Origin: Aquibacillus sediminis
GTDB taxonomy: Bacteria > Bacillota > Bacilli > Bacillales > Amphibacillaceae
Assembly (NCBI RefSeq): GCF_005870085.1
Contig: NZ_SZNM01000018.1
Span: 17,009 to 81,008, forward strand
Reading direction: 5' to 3'
DNA length: 64,000 nt
The notes beneath the pieces were generated by a model that was given only the letters and a program-made list of their open reading frames with translations, did no database searches and was not told the DNA's origin. Shown here piece after piece: positions 44,126 through 52,247 of the stretch (position 1 is its first letter; the number at the start of each line of letters is the position of its first letter). A program made the translations under genes and the position numbers.

Positions 44126-45016
44126 ATGTTACCATTTTTCAAGAAAAAGAAGAAAACTGGCGCTGAGAATTCCATTGATGCCGCCGACCTACTTGGGGGC
44201 ACAAATGAATTAGATGAAAATCATGAAGAAATAGATACAGACCTATCTTTTCACCCTGATTGGAATGTACCAGAGGAAGAAAAATATGTATATGCCTTTC
44301 ATAATACCGAATTAAGCCCACTTAAGCCAAACCAATTGTCATTATCTGGGATTAATATGGAAGTAAAAGGTGAACGGTATATATTTACTGCATTTATCCG
44401 TCAAACACTTAGTAAAAATATCCAACTAAAGGAAACACCAATTTTATTATTAGGTCCGAATCAAGAAAAACTAGCTCGTAAAGTATTTGACCTAAGTAAA
44501 GTTGGTACCATTCCATCCAAAACAAGTAGACCTTGGTTCTTTATTTTTGAACCAAAGGATTTCTATTCGAAAACAGAAATTCCACGAGAAGATTGGTCAC
44601 TTGCATTTGAATTAAAACCTAGTAACCGAAAACATCAATTAGACTTAGCACAAACGTGGAAAGAATCGTTAGCTGATGAAACAATTGAACATTTAGAAAA
44701 TATTGTCTCTAATGCTACTCCATTAAAACCTGGAGAAGTGAATTTTATGGGGATTAGCATTAAGCAGCATGACAATCAAGACTTAGCTGTCACCTTGCTT
44801 ATTCGCAATGGCTCAGAGAAAAACATCAATCTCGAACAGATCCCATTGAAAGTTGAAGATGCTTCTGGTGACGTTATTGCCCAAGGTAACTTTAAATTAA
44901 ATCAATTTGAAGTGAAGGCAAATACAAGTAAGCCTTGGACCTTTATTTTTCCAAAATCTATGGTAACAAAAGAAACACTTGACCTATCAAAATGGAAAGC
45001 ATATCCAGTACAGTAA
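44126..45016 (+). CDS. slaP: accessory Sec system S-layer assembly protein SlaP
   Basis: 296-residue soluble protein with a duplicated SLAP domain: first copy about 55-155 (LSPLKPNQLSLSGINME ... RPWFFIFEP), second about 195-296 (TPLKPGEVNFMGISIK ... KPWTFIFPK). A lysine-rich N-terminus (FFKKKKKT) may touch the membrane. Encoded right after secA2 with AGGAGGATATAA before the ATG, so the two are one operon. In B. anthracis SlaP works with SecA2 in S-layer protein secretion; no S-layer structural gene is in this window. Ends at the terminator at 45061. Confidence 0.88.
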   Translation: MLPFFKKKKKTGAENSIDAADLLGGTNELDENHEEIDTDLSFHPDWNVPEEEKYVYAFHNTELSPLKPNQLSLSGINMEVKGERYIFTAFIRQTLSKNIQLKETPILLLGPNQEKLARKVFDLSKVGTIPSKTSRPWFFIFEPKDFYSKTEIPREDWSLAFELKPSNRKHQLDLAQTWKESLADETIEHLENIVSNATPLKPGEVNFMGISIKQHDNQDLAVTLLIRNGSEKNINLEQIPLKVEDASGDVIAQGNFKLNQFEVKANTSKPWTFIFPKSMVTKETLDLSKWKAYPVQ

Positions 45017-45392
45017 ATTGACAGTAAATTGATTCAGAACTTTTCGGATGATATGGAAAAACGAGGTTTCCTAATTAGGAAACCTCGTCCCTTTTTTAAA
45101 CTAAGACAGGTAAATGAATGAACGAGTATAACTATTTCGGCCTAATTCTTCCTTTATAAATATTTTTTTATTATTAATGTGAATATATTTTAATTTTGAT
45201 ATAATAAGTAAAGCTTGTCGAAACTTTATTTACGGAATAAACAAATAAGCGTTAATCACATGCAATATGGTTGGTAAGGTAACAGGTAATTAGCACAATA
45301 TTGTCGCTACCACCATAACCTTCCACTTGAACAAAATTTTATTTTCCTTCATAATTAATTTGCAACTAATCTAACCGTGGGGTGACAGAACT
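45017..45392. other. intergenic region after slaP
   Basis: Holds the slaP terminator and a TATAAT at 45200-45205 that could serve the SEC-C gene, though no good -35 stands 17 bp upstream. No gene. Confidence 0.45.
45061..45096 (+). terminator. intrinsic terminator after slaP
   Basis: ACGAGGTTTCCTAA/TTAGGAAACCTCGT, a perfect 14-bp palindromic stem, then CCCTTTTTT. Confidence 0.95.
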
Positions 45393-46412
45393 ATGAGTAA
45401 GATTCAAAGAAATGAACCTTGTCCATGTGGGAGTGGAAAAAAGTATAAGAAATGCTGTGGAGCTTCCAATGTAACAGAAATTAACCCCAAATTTATAAAT
45501 AACGAGTTAAATCGTTTACAACAAGAATTAATTTCTTTTGCTTTTAAAAAATACGATAAACAAATAAAACAACTATTTAAAATGTATGCAAACCCTTTTT
45601 TACAAGAGGAAGATGAAACCGCCAATATATATAATACTGGACTTACGATTTGGATAATTTTCAATGTACCATTTATTGATAAAAAGCAAACGATCTTTGA
45701 TGTATTTTATAAGTGGAATCAATCCAGCCTTAGCTTACAAACTAAAAACATATTAGCTAAATGGACCGATACTGTTCCGGCAGTTTATGAGGTAGTATCT
45801 GTTAACAAAGATTCTAAACAAGTCGTTACCATCCAAGATATATCGACGGATGAATTGTATTACATCCCATTTCAAGAAGGAGACGAATTTATCAAGGGGA
45901 GTATAATTATTGGTGCCCTTGTACCATATATGAATTATCATAACTTCCCAGTTGCGATGATTAAATTATATCGCCATGATAAAGATGCCTTACTTCAGTT
46001 AATGGAGCAATACCCTGATGACAAAGGCGGAATTGTAGAATATTTTCCAGCATTTTTAGGAGAAGCACTTACACTTGGGGTAGAACCTGACAAATGGGAC
46101 AACCCAATTCATGAGATGGTAGCACAACGATTTGCAAAACATATGGTTAATAAAGATATGGAAGATGATATTATCCTAAAAGGTATTGAACTTTGGAATC
46201 AGTATTGCAAGAAAGAACAACCATCATTCAAAAGAATCGAGGCCTATGCTGCCGCTTTAGATTATCTATCACAAAAAACATTTTTAAATGAAACGACGAT
46301 TACACAAGGTCAGATTGCCAAAGAATATGACGCATCACCTGTCACAGTGTCAACCAATGTAAGAAAATTAGCCAATTCACTTGAAGATCAAGTAAAAGGT
46401 ATGGGATCTTAA
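45393..46412 (+). CDS. N-terminal SEC-C zinc-motif protein with C-terminal winged helix
   Basis: 339 residues. The first 23 residues carry a full SEC-C motif with cysteines at 10, 12, 21 and 22 (NEPCPCGSGKKYKKCCG). The C-terminal ~50 residues (TITQGQIAKEYDASPVTVSTNVRKL) look like a helix-turn-helix. The middle is helical and unrecognised; family members are widespread, uncharacterised Bacillus proteins. The GGGGTGACAGAACT ribosome site is moderate. Its place after secA2-slaP, where SecA2 itself lacks SEC-C, is suggestive of a link to secretion, but it has its own terminator and promoter. Confidence 0.7.
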   Translation: MSKIQRNEPCPCGSGKKYKKCCGASNVTEINPKFINNELNRLQQELISFAFKKYDKQIKQLFKMYANPFLQEEDETANIYNTGLTIWIIFNVPFIDKKQTIFDVFYKWNQSSLSLQTKNILAKWTDTVPAVYEVVSVNKDSKQVVTIQDISTDELYYIPFQEGDEFIKGSIIIGALVPYMNYHNFPVAMIKLYRHDKDALLQLMEQYPDDKGGIVEYFPAFLGEALTLGVEPDKWDNPIHEMVAQRFAKHMVNKDMEDDIILKGIELWNQYCKKEQPSFKRIEAYAAALDYLSQKTFLNETTITQGQIAKEYDASPVTVSTNVRKLANSLEDQVKGMGS

Positions 46413-46420
46413 TGAAACCA

Positions 46421-46452
46421 AAAAAAAGCATGCATTTGCATGCTTTTTTTTA
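46421..46452. terminator. bidirectional intrinsic terminator
   Basis: AAAAAAAGCATGCA and TGCATGCTTTTTTT form a perfect stem; serves the SEC-C gene (plus) and the GGDEF/EAL gene (minus). Confidence 0.93.
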
Positions 46453-46482
46453 CTGGCTTTCAGAAGTTCAATCTTTCAAAAA

Positions 46483-48198
46483 CTAATAAGCCGTTTTTGA
46501 TTCCTTTGTACCATCAAGCAGCGCGGTTATCTCTTCACCTGGCACTGGTTTACTCCAGTAATAGCCTTGGCCTTGATGACAATGTTGTTCTTGTAAATAC
46601 TGGAACTGCTCCTTTTTCTCAATACCTTCTGCAATAATCGTAAAGTTTAAATTTTGCCCCATATTAATAATCGTATTGACAATAATTTTACCATCCACAT
46701 CTAAATCATTGATAAACGCCTTATCAATTTTCAGGGTGTCAATTGGAAGTTTCTTTAAATAGCTTAACGAAGAATAACCTGTTCCAAAATCATCAATCGA
46801 AACACTCACCCCTAGTTCTTTTAATTCATGCAAGGTTTTCGATGATTCAATTATATTAAGGATCGTACCTTCTGTAATCTCTAACTCAAGATATGCAGGA
46901 TCTAGGTCCGTTTCATCAAGAATTTGTTTAAGCTCACGTACAAACTGTTGGCTTCGAAATTGGATCGGTGACACATTCACACTAACTCGGTCGATGTTTA
47001 TGTCGCATTGCTTCCACCGTTTCATTTGGTTACAAACCGTTCGTAGCACCCATTGTCCAACAGGTAAAATATACCCCAACTCTTCTAATACTGGAATGAA
47101 TTCTATCGGAGAAACTTTTCCTAATCTAGGATTATGCCAGCGGAGCAAGGCTTCTACCCCAACAATTTCCGAACTATCCAGTCGGACAAGTGGTTGGTAA
47201 ACAACCGAGAATTCATTATGGTCAAGAGCCCGTTTTATTTCTTTTTCAATTTGGTAATACCGTTCAATCTCTTGATTTTGATCAGGTGTATTAAAACAAT
47301 ACGTATTACCGCCTTGTTTCTTGGCATGATACATCGCGGTATCAGCTTGTTTAATTAATTTTTCGATAAAGCTTGTACAATCAAGATCTTCTGGATGCAT
47401 CCTTCCCATACTAATGCCAATGCTTGAAGATGTCGTGATCGTATGATAATTAACATGATATGGCATCGCCAATTGGTTAAGAATTTTTTCAGCAACGGAA
47501 ATGGTGTCTTCTTTCGTGTGTCTACCATGTAGTATGACAATAAACTCATCCCCACCTTGGCGTAATATGATATCGTTTTTACGAAGGCAATACTTTAAAC
47601 GATTGGCAACTTCTTTTAGCATAGCATCACCAGTATCATGGCCAAAATTATCATTAATCGATTTGAAGCGGTCTAAGTCTAAAAACAACAAAGAAACAAT
47701 ATCATTTCGGTTATTTACAATGTTACTTAACCATTGGTTTAAATAATTTCGATTTGGCAAAGAGGTCAGGGGATCGAAATAGGCAATCATTTCGATATGC
47801 TGTTCATATTGCTTTCGTTGTGTGATATCATGTCTTATTGCAATATATTGGTATGGTTCTGCTTGATCATTCAAAAATGGAACGATTGTTGTATCCACCC
47901 AATAGTAACTTCCATCTTTGGCCTTATTCCTAATTTCTCCTTGCCACACATTGCCATTGGTAACGGTTTCCCATAAATCACTAAAAAAAGCTTTACTATG
48001 ATAGCCAGAGTTCAATATCCTTTGATTTTTTCCAATTAACTCTTGTCGACTATACTTCGATATTTCACAAAACTTGTCATTAACAAATTGAATCGTCCCT
48101 TCATGATCTGTAATAACTACAATTGAAGATTCATTTAAGGCGAGTTCAATATCACGTAATTTCTTTAATGCCTGGTTTAACTCAGTTTCCATATTCAT
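46483..48198 (-). CDS. PAS-GGDEF-EAL cyclic-di-GMP signalling protein
   Basis: 571 residues, no membrane segment, so a cytosolic protein. PAS domain about 15-130 (ESSIVVITDHEGTIQFVND ... DITQRKQYE) for signal sensing; GGDEF domain about 135-300 with an intact GGDEF at 215-219 and an inhibitory I-site RKND at 206-209 exactly five residues before it; EAL domain from about 320 with EALLR at 349-353, plus the later DDFGTGYSS and KIDKAF motifs. Both activities could be present, so the protein may make or break c-di-GMP depending on the PAS signal. The start ATG (MNMET) has AAAGAGG upstream; 21 further codons are open without a site. Monocistronic. Confidence 0.9.
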   Translation of the reverse strand: MNMETELNQALKKLRDIELALNESSIVVITDHEGTIQFVNDKFCEISKYSRQELIGKNQRILNSGYHSKAFFSDLWETVTNGNVWQGEIRNKAKDGSYYWVDTTIVPFLNDQAEPYQYIAIRHDITQRKQYEQHIEMIAYFDPLTSLPNRNYLNQWLSNIVNNRNDIVSLLFLDLDRFKSINDNFGHDTGDAMLKEVANRLKYCLRKNDIILRQGGDEFIVILHGRHTKEDTISVAEKILNQLAMPYHVNYHTITTSSSIGISMGRMHPEDLDCTSFIEKLIKQADTAMYHAKKQGGNTYCFNTPDQNQEIERYYQIEKEIKRALDHNEFSVVYQPLVRLDSSEIVGVEALLRWHNPRLGKVSPIEFIPVLEELGYILPVGQWVLRTVCNQMKRWKQCDINIDRVSVNVSPIQFRSQQFVRELKQILDETDLDPAYLELEITEGTILNIIESSKTLHELKELGVSVSIDDFGTGYSSLSYLKKLPIDTLKIDKAFINDLDVDGKIIVNTIINMGQNLNFTIIAEGIEKKEQFQYLQEQHCHQGQGYYWSKPVPGEEITALLDGTKESKTAY

Positions 48199-48413
48199 AC
48201 TAGAAAACCTCTTTCTAGATAGAATTTGCGTATACAAACAAAACTGCATACAGTTCTTCAAAGTAAGTCTAGTATATCATGTTCATTCGGACAATGATAA
48301 TCATCACATTCATTTAGCAAAAACGATTATTTAAAGTTTTGCTCTCTCGAGTGATAGTCTGAACCAATCAGGTATAAGTGAATGGTTACTCCCTCTTTTT
48401 TTGAAGTCAAAAG

Positions 48414-48990
48414 CCACAAATGCGCAGGATCTAGAAAAAAAGCGCTGGATGATGTATGAAACAGCCCTAAATACGCAGGATCTAGAAAAAAAGCGCTGGA
48501 TGATGTATGAAAAAGCTCTAAATACGCAGGATCTAGAGAAAAGGCGCTGGTTGATGTATGAAAAAGCCCTAAATACGCAGGATCTAGAAAAAAAGCGCTG
48601 GATGATGTATGAAAAAGCTCTAAATACGCAAGATCTAGAGAAAAAGCGCTGGATGATGTATGAAAAAGCCCTAAATACGCAGGATCTAGAAAAAAAGCGC
48701 TGGATTATGTATGAAAAAGCTCTAAATACGCAGGATCTAGAAAAAAAGCGCTGGATTATGTATGAAAAAGCTCTAAATACGCAGGATCTAGAGAAAAAGC
48801 GCTGGATGATGTATGAAAAAGCCGTAAATACGCAGGATCTAGAGAAAAAACGCTGGATTATGTATGAAAAAGCTCTAAATACGCAGGATCTAGAGAAAAA
48901 GCGCTGGATGATGTATGAAAAAGCTCTAAATACGCAGAATCTAGAGAAAAAGCACTGAATATGTATGAAAAATCTATAAATGCACAGGAT
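48414..48990. repeat. second tandem array of 51-bp units (about twelve)
   Basis: AGCGCTGG or a one-base variant starts at 48441 and recurs every 51 bp to 48951 (eleven times, with partial units at both edges) without length change. Units are the same as in the array at 8229-9262 but of a sub-type with TATGAA, GCTCTAAATACGCAGG and ATCTAGA. Both strands are open by chance of composition and period (plus 48401-48958, minus 48331-49014), no ribosome binding site is present, and the related array at 8 kb has stops in frame, so I do not call a gene. Its right edge runs into a broken lacI-type gene. Confidence 0.93.
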
Positions 48991-49099
48991 TTGCTCGAGT
49001 TTTCTCACTAACATCCGAATACCGAATACCCATTCAACACTCTTGAAACGTTGTTATTGATACTCCCGCTACCTTAGCTATATCCTTTATTGTAGCCAT
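48991..49099 (-). pseudogene. LacI-family regulator, 5' remnant
   Basis: From the ATG at 49099 the minus strand encodes MATIKDIAKVAGVSITT, the DNA-reading head of a LacI repressor. Then a one-base deletion breaks the frame: restoring one G gives VSRVLNGYS. After this a 7-bp word TATTCGG is doubled; removing one copy gives DVSEKTRA in frame. Beyond that the sequence passes directly into the 51-bp array and the rest of the gene is absent. An AAGGAG site and an 18-bp palindromic operator upstream are still intact, so the loss seems recent. Confidence 0.8.
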
Positions 49100-49131
49100 T
49101 TACATTCTCTCTCCTTATGGATCTTTTGGGG

Positions 49132-49149
49132 ATCCAAAACGTTTTGGAT
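49132..49149. promoter_or_regulatory. LacI-type operator of the broken regulator
   Basis: ATCCAAAACGTTTTGGAT, a perfect 18-bp palindrome with the central CG of LacI-family sites, 33 bp upstream of the remnant's start codon. Confidence 0.65.
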
Positions 49150-49319
49150 ACTTATAAGGCTATTCTACACAAAGGTGCTCTCGTATACAATTCGTCTACT
49201 GGAGTGGATTAAGTCATTCGCACTCTGTTCCGTTAGTTCTAAATCCTTGTCCACTAGCTATTTGTAGGAAATTTCACTTGTTTTGTCACGGTAATTTCAA
49301 ATAAAAATTTTAAAAAAGA

Positions 49320-49348
49320 TTGAAAGTATACCGTCCAGATAGTATAGT
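49320..49348 (+). promoter_or_regulatory. tetR promoter with operator O1 in the spacer
   Basis: TTGAAA (49320-49325), 17-nt spacer, TATAGT (49343-49348). The spacer is occupied by ACCGTCCAGATAGT (49330-49343), the same 14-bp near-palindrome found twice ahead of the carnitine operon. Repressor bound here would block RNA polymerase, giving autoregulation. Confidence 0.8.
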
Positions 49349-49382
49349 AAACAACATAAAAGTAAAAAAGAGGAGATCTCGC

Positions 49383-49928
49383 ATGGGCAGAAATTCTAGA
49401 AAAGAAGAAATCCTTCATGCTGCATCAAAAGTCGTTAGTGACAAAGGAATTTTTAATTTAACACTTGATGCTACTGCTAAGGAAGCAGGGATTAGTAAAG
49501 GTGGTCTGCTTTACCACTACCCTTCTAAAGAAGCGCTCGTACAAGGGATGGTAGAACACCTTGCCAATAACTATCGAGAAAAAATAGCAAATAATGCTGC
49601 ATCTGATCCAATCGATCAAGGTAAATGGGTGCGGGCATATGTGGATGTTACATTTAACCAAGCCTATCAAAACAAAGATATGCACTATGGTTTACTTGCT
49701 GCAAAAGCCGTTAGCTCCAATTCATTAGATCCAATTCGTGAACTCTATTCCGATTGGCAACACGAAATTGAGCATGACGGCATTGATCCGATCAAAGCAA
49801 CGATCATTCGATTGGCTACTGACGGGATTTGGTTAAACGAATTATTTGATATTTACCACATTGAAGAAGATAAGAAACAAGCGGTCTATCAGAAGCTTAA
49901 AGATTGGGCAAATGAACCAGACGAATAA
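49383..49928 (+). CDS. TetR-family repressor of the carnitine operon
   Basis: 181 residues. N-terminal TetR helix-turn-helix at about 6-52: KEEILHAASKVVSDKGIFNLTLDATAKEAGISKGGLLYHY, with the YHYPSKEAL end typical of the family; the remaining ~125 residues are the helical ligand-binding and dimer domain. GAGGAGATCTCGC precedes the ATG. The 14-bp operator lies in its own promoter and in the promoter of the operon starting at 50386, which makes it the operon's regulator. The inducer is likely carnitine, dehydrocarnitine or a CoA intermediate; sequence cannot decide. Ends at the terminator at 49941. Confidence 0.88.
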   Translation: MGRNSRKEEILHAASKVVSDKGIFNLTLDATAKEAGISKGGLLYHYPSKEALVQGMVEHLANNYREKIANNAASDPIDQGKWVRAYVDVTFNQAYQNKDMHYGLLAAKAVSSNSLDPIRELYSDWQHEIEHDGIDPIKATIIRLATDGIWLNELFDIYHIEEDKKQAVYQKLKDWANEPDE

Positions 49929-49940
49929 CTTAGAAACGTT

Positions 49941-49979
49941 AAGGGGGGACAAATCGATGTCGATTTCCCCCCTTTTTTT
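49941..49979 (+). terminator. intrinsic terminator after tetR
   Basis: AAGGGGGG and CCCCCCTT with inner AAATCG/CGATTT, followed by seven T. Confidence 0.95.
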
Positions 49980-50385
49980 GGGCTCTTTTATAAGGTTTTT
50001 GATGATTTTCTAACAACTTTATCAAAGATGCTATAGCTTTTTCCACACAACGAAGTGTATCTCCGTTGCCCCAGTATTATCATACCTATAAACAATTGAC
50101 CCGCAATAGTTTGTATTAATCTCTAAAAATACCGTCTTATTTGAGTAGTGACTAATTTTTTTGCATTTTTTGTCAAAAAATTGTAAAAACCTTGTCTTGA
50201 CTACAATCAGTGGGATTATTTTTTTGCAAACGCCCCAAATGAAACCCCTTTCTTATACTACCTTCACTTGAAACATAACCGTCCAGATGGTATAGTTTGT
50301 AACAGTGATTAAAAAAACCGTCCGGATGGTAAACAAATAAAACAAAAATTCTTAATTCATTCATATAAGAAAGCGAGGCTAACTA
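49980..50385. other. upstream region of the carnitine operon
   Basis: About 400 bp without a gene. Holds the operon promoter with operators O2 and O3 (listed separately) and, further up, a possible second promoter TTGACT near 50194 followed 17 nt later by a T-rich stretch. Confidence 0.5.
50268..50330 (+). promoter_or_regulatory. carnitine operon promoter with operators O2 and O3
   Basis: TTGAAA (50268-50273), 17-nt spacer, TATAGT (50291-50296): the same -35, spacer length and -10 as the tetR promoter. O2, ACCGTCCAGATGGT (50278-50291), fills the spacer. O3, ACCGTCCGGATGGT (50317-50330), lies about 15-30 bp into the transcript. The shared site is ACCRTCCGGAYGGT-like and nearly palindromic. 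Confidence 0.82.
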
Positions 50386-51282
50386 ATGAAAAACAAAGTA
50401 TTACTAACTGCTGCTGTCACAGGAGCTGGGGATACAACAACAAAAAGTTCTCACGTGCCTGTCACTCCAAAAGAAATTGCCGAAGCAGCAATTGAATCAG
50501 CCAAAGCTGGTGCAACGGTGGCACACGTTCACGCTCGTGATCCTAAAACAGGTGGCATTAGCCATGATGTCGAACATTACCGTGAAATTGTTGATCGTAT
50601 TCGCGAATCGGAAACAGATGTCATTATAAACATTACTTCTGGAGGTGGAGGTGACTTCATCCCTAGCTTAGATACACCGGCTGCTGGCGGTAATGGTACG
50701 GATATCCAAACGCCTGCAGAGCGTCATCAACCAGTTGGCGAATTACTTCCAGAAATGTGTACGCTTGACTGTGGGACCGTAAACTTCGGCAATATGATTT
50801 ACATGAGTCCAACTGATTGGTTAAGAGAACAAGCACAATTGATTCAACAGAGTGGGGTGAAACCTGAGCTAGAATGTTTCGACACAGGCCACCTTCGCTT
50901 TGCTAAACAACTAGTTCATGAAGGCTTAATTGATGGTGATCCAATGCTCCAATTTTGCATGGGAATCCCTTGGGGAATGGACGCAGACCCAGAAACAATG
51001 CTTTATATGAAAAATCGTCTTCCAGACAATGCACACTGGTCCGCATTTGGTATTGGTCGGATGCAACTCCCAATTGTTGCACAAGCCGCTCAACTTGGTG
51101 GAAATGTACGTGTTGGTTTAGAAGATAATTTATATCTATCAAAAGGTGTTCTTGCTCGTAATGATCAACTTGTTGATAAAGCCGTTACGATGCTAAACAG
51201 CAATGACATTGAAATCATGACACCACAAGAAGCTAGACAACAATTCGGATTACGCAATCCACACGGAGGAGAGAACGCATGA
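50386..51282 (+). CDS. 3-dehydrocarnitine cleavage enzyme (BKACE/DUF849)
   Basis: 298-residue member of the beta-keto acid cleavage enzyme family. With acetyl-CoA it would split 3-dehydrocarnitine into betainyl-CoA and acetoacetate (CdhC of Pseudomonas). Marks of the family: zinc-binding HVHARDP near 47-53, TSGGGGDF near 84-91, the EMCTLDCGTVNFG stretch near 121-133, ELECFDTGHL near 163-172 and GNVRVGLEDNLYL near 241-253. First gene of the operon; AAGCGAGGCTAACTA precedes the ATG. Stop and the next start overlap (ATGA). Other BKACE members act on other keto acids; the linked carnitine-type dehydrogenase and transporter decide the call. Confidence 0.82.
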   Translation: MKNKVLLTAAVTGAGDTTTKSSHVPVTPKEIAEAAIESAKAGATVAHVHARDPKTGGISHDVEHYREIVDRIRESETDVIINITSGGGGDFIPSLDTPAAGGNGTDIQTPAERHQPVGELLPEMCTLDCGTVNFGNMIYMSPTDWLREQAQLIQQSGVKPELECFDTGHLRFAKQLVHEGLIDGDPMLQFCMGIPWGMDADPETMLYMKNRLPDNAHWSAFGIGRMQLPIVAQAAQLGGNVRVGLEDNLYLSKGVLARNDQLVDKAVTMLNSNDIEIMTPQEARQQFGLRNPHGGENA

Positions 51283-52223
51283 AGAACACAACAACAGTAG
51301 CCGTCATCGGAACAGGGGTAATTGGAAATGGATGGATTGGTCGCTTCTTAGCACAAGGACTAGATGTTATTGCTTTTGACCCTGCAGAAGGCGCAGAACA
51401 AAAAACACGTAACGTGATCGCGCAAGTTTGGCCTTCACTAAAAGATTTAGGTATGGCAGAAGATGCCTCACAGGATCGTTTAACATTTGTTTCTACTATT
51501 AAAGAGGCAGTTCAATCTGCTGACTTCATCCAAGAAAATGTTCCAGAGCGAGAAGATATTAAGCAAAAGGTTCTAACGGAAATTGATCAATATGCAAAAC
51601 CAGATGCGATCATAGGTTCAAGTACTTCTGGCATTATGGCAACAACCTTACAACAAGGACTTACACACCCAGGACGTGTCATTGTTGCACACCCATTCAA
51701 CCCTGTATACATTCTACCACTTGTAGAACTTGTTGGCGGGGAAGCAACCGATGCTGCACTAATGGAAAGAGCTAAACAATTCTATCAATCTATTCAAATG
51801 AAACCGTTAATCATTAACAAAGAAATTGAAGGTCATGTTGCAGACCGATTAATGGAAGCACTATGGCGTGAAGCATTACACCTTGTCAATGATGGCATTG
51901 TGACAACAGAAGAAGTCGATGCAGCTATTATTTATGGTGCAGGGCTTCGTTGGGCACAAATGGGGCCATTCTTAACCTTCCACTTAGCTGGTGGCGAACA
52001 AGGAATGCGTCATATGTTAGAACAATTTGGCCCAGCACTGAAAAAGCCATGGACAAAACTAGAAGCACCAGAACTAACCGATGATTTAAAAGAGAAAGTC
52101 ATTGATGGATGTGAAAGCCATGCAGGTGACGTTCCAATTTCGGAATTAGAAAACAAACGTAATGAATTTTTAGTAAAATTACTAGATTTAGTAGAAGATT
52201 ATTGGCCACAATCAAAAATCTAA
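51279..52223 (+). CDS. L-carnitine 3-dehydrogenase
   Basis: 314-residue NAD-dependent enzyme of the 3-hydroxyacyl-CoA dehydrogenase superfamily that oxidises L-carnitine to 3-dehydrocarnitine. Rossmann motif IGTGVIGNGWIGRFL near 9-23 (GxGxxG), SSTSGIMAT near 113-121 with the catalytic-region serines, HPFNPVYILPLVELVGG near 139-155 with the catalytic histidine, and EIEGHVADRLMEALWREALHLV near 184-205. GNGW and NPVY are seen in carnitine dehydrogenases rather than in 3-hydroxybutyryl-CoA dehydrogenases. GGAGGAGAGAACGC precedes the start; 4-bp overlap with the cleavage enzyme gene. Confidence 0.87.
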   Translation: MKNTTTVAVIGTGVIGNGWIGRFLAQGLDVIAFDPAEGAEQKTRNVIAQVWPSLKDLGMAEDASQDRLTFVSTIKEAVQSADFIQENVPEREDIKQKVLTEIDQYAKPDAIIGSSTSGIMATTLQQGLTHPGRVIVAHPFNPVYILPLVELVGGEATDAALMERAKQFYQSIQMKPLIINKEIEGHVADRLMEALWREALHLVNDGIVTTEEVDAAIIYGAGLRWAQMGPFLTFHLAGGEQGMRHMLEQFGPALKKPWTKLEAPELTDDLKEKVIDGCESHAGDVPISELENKRNEFLVKLLDLVEDYWPQSKI

Positions 52224-52247
52224 ACGGAGCATGGGGGTTTTCTTACT

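Noticed and set aside
48331..49014. Minus-strand 227-codon frame through the second 51-bp array
   Set aside because: Both strands are open in the array, which shows the openness is due to the repeat. It also runs over the LacI remnant in another frame.
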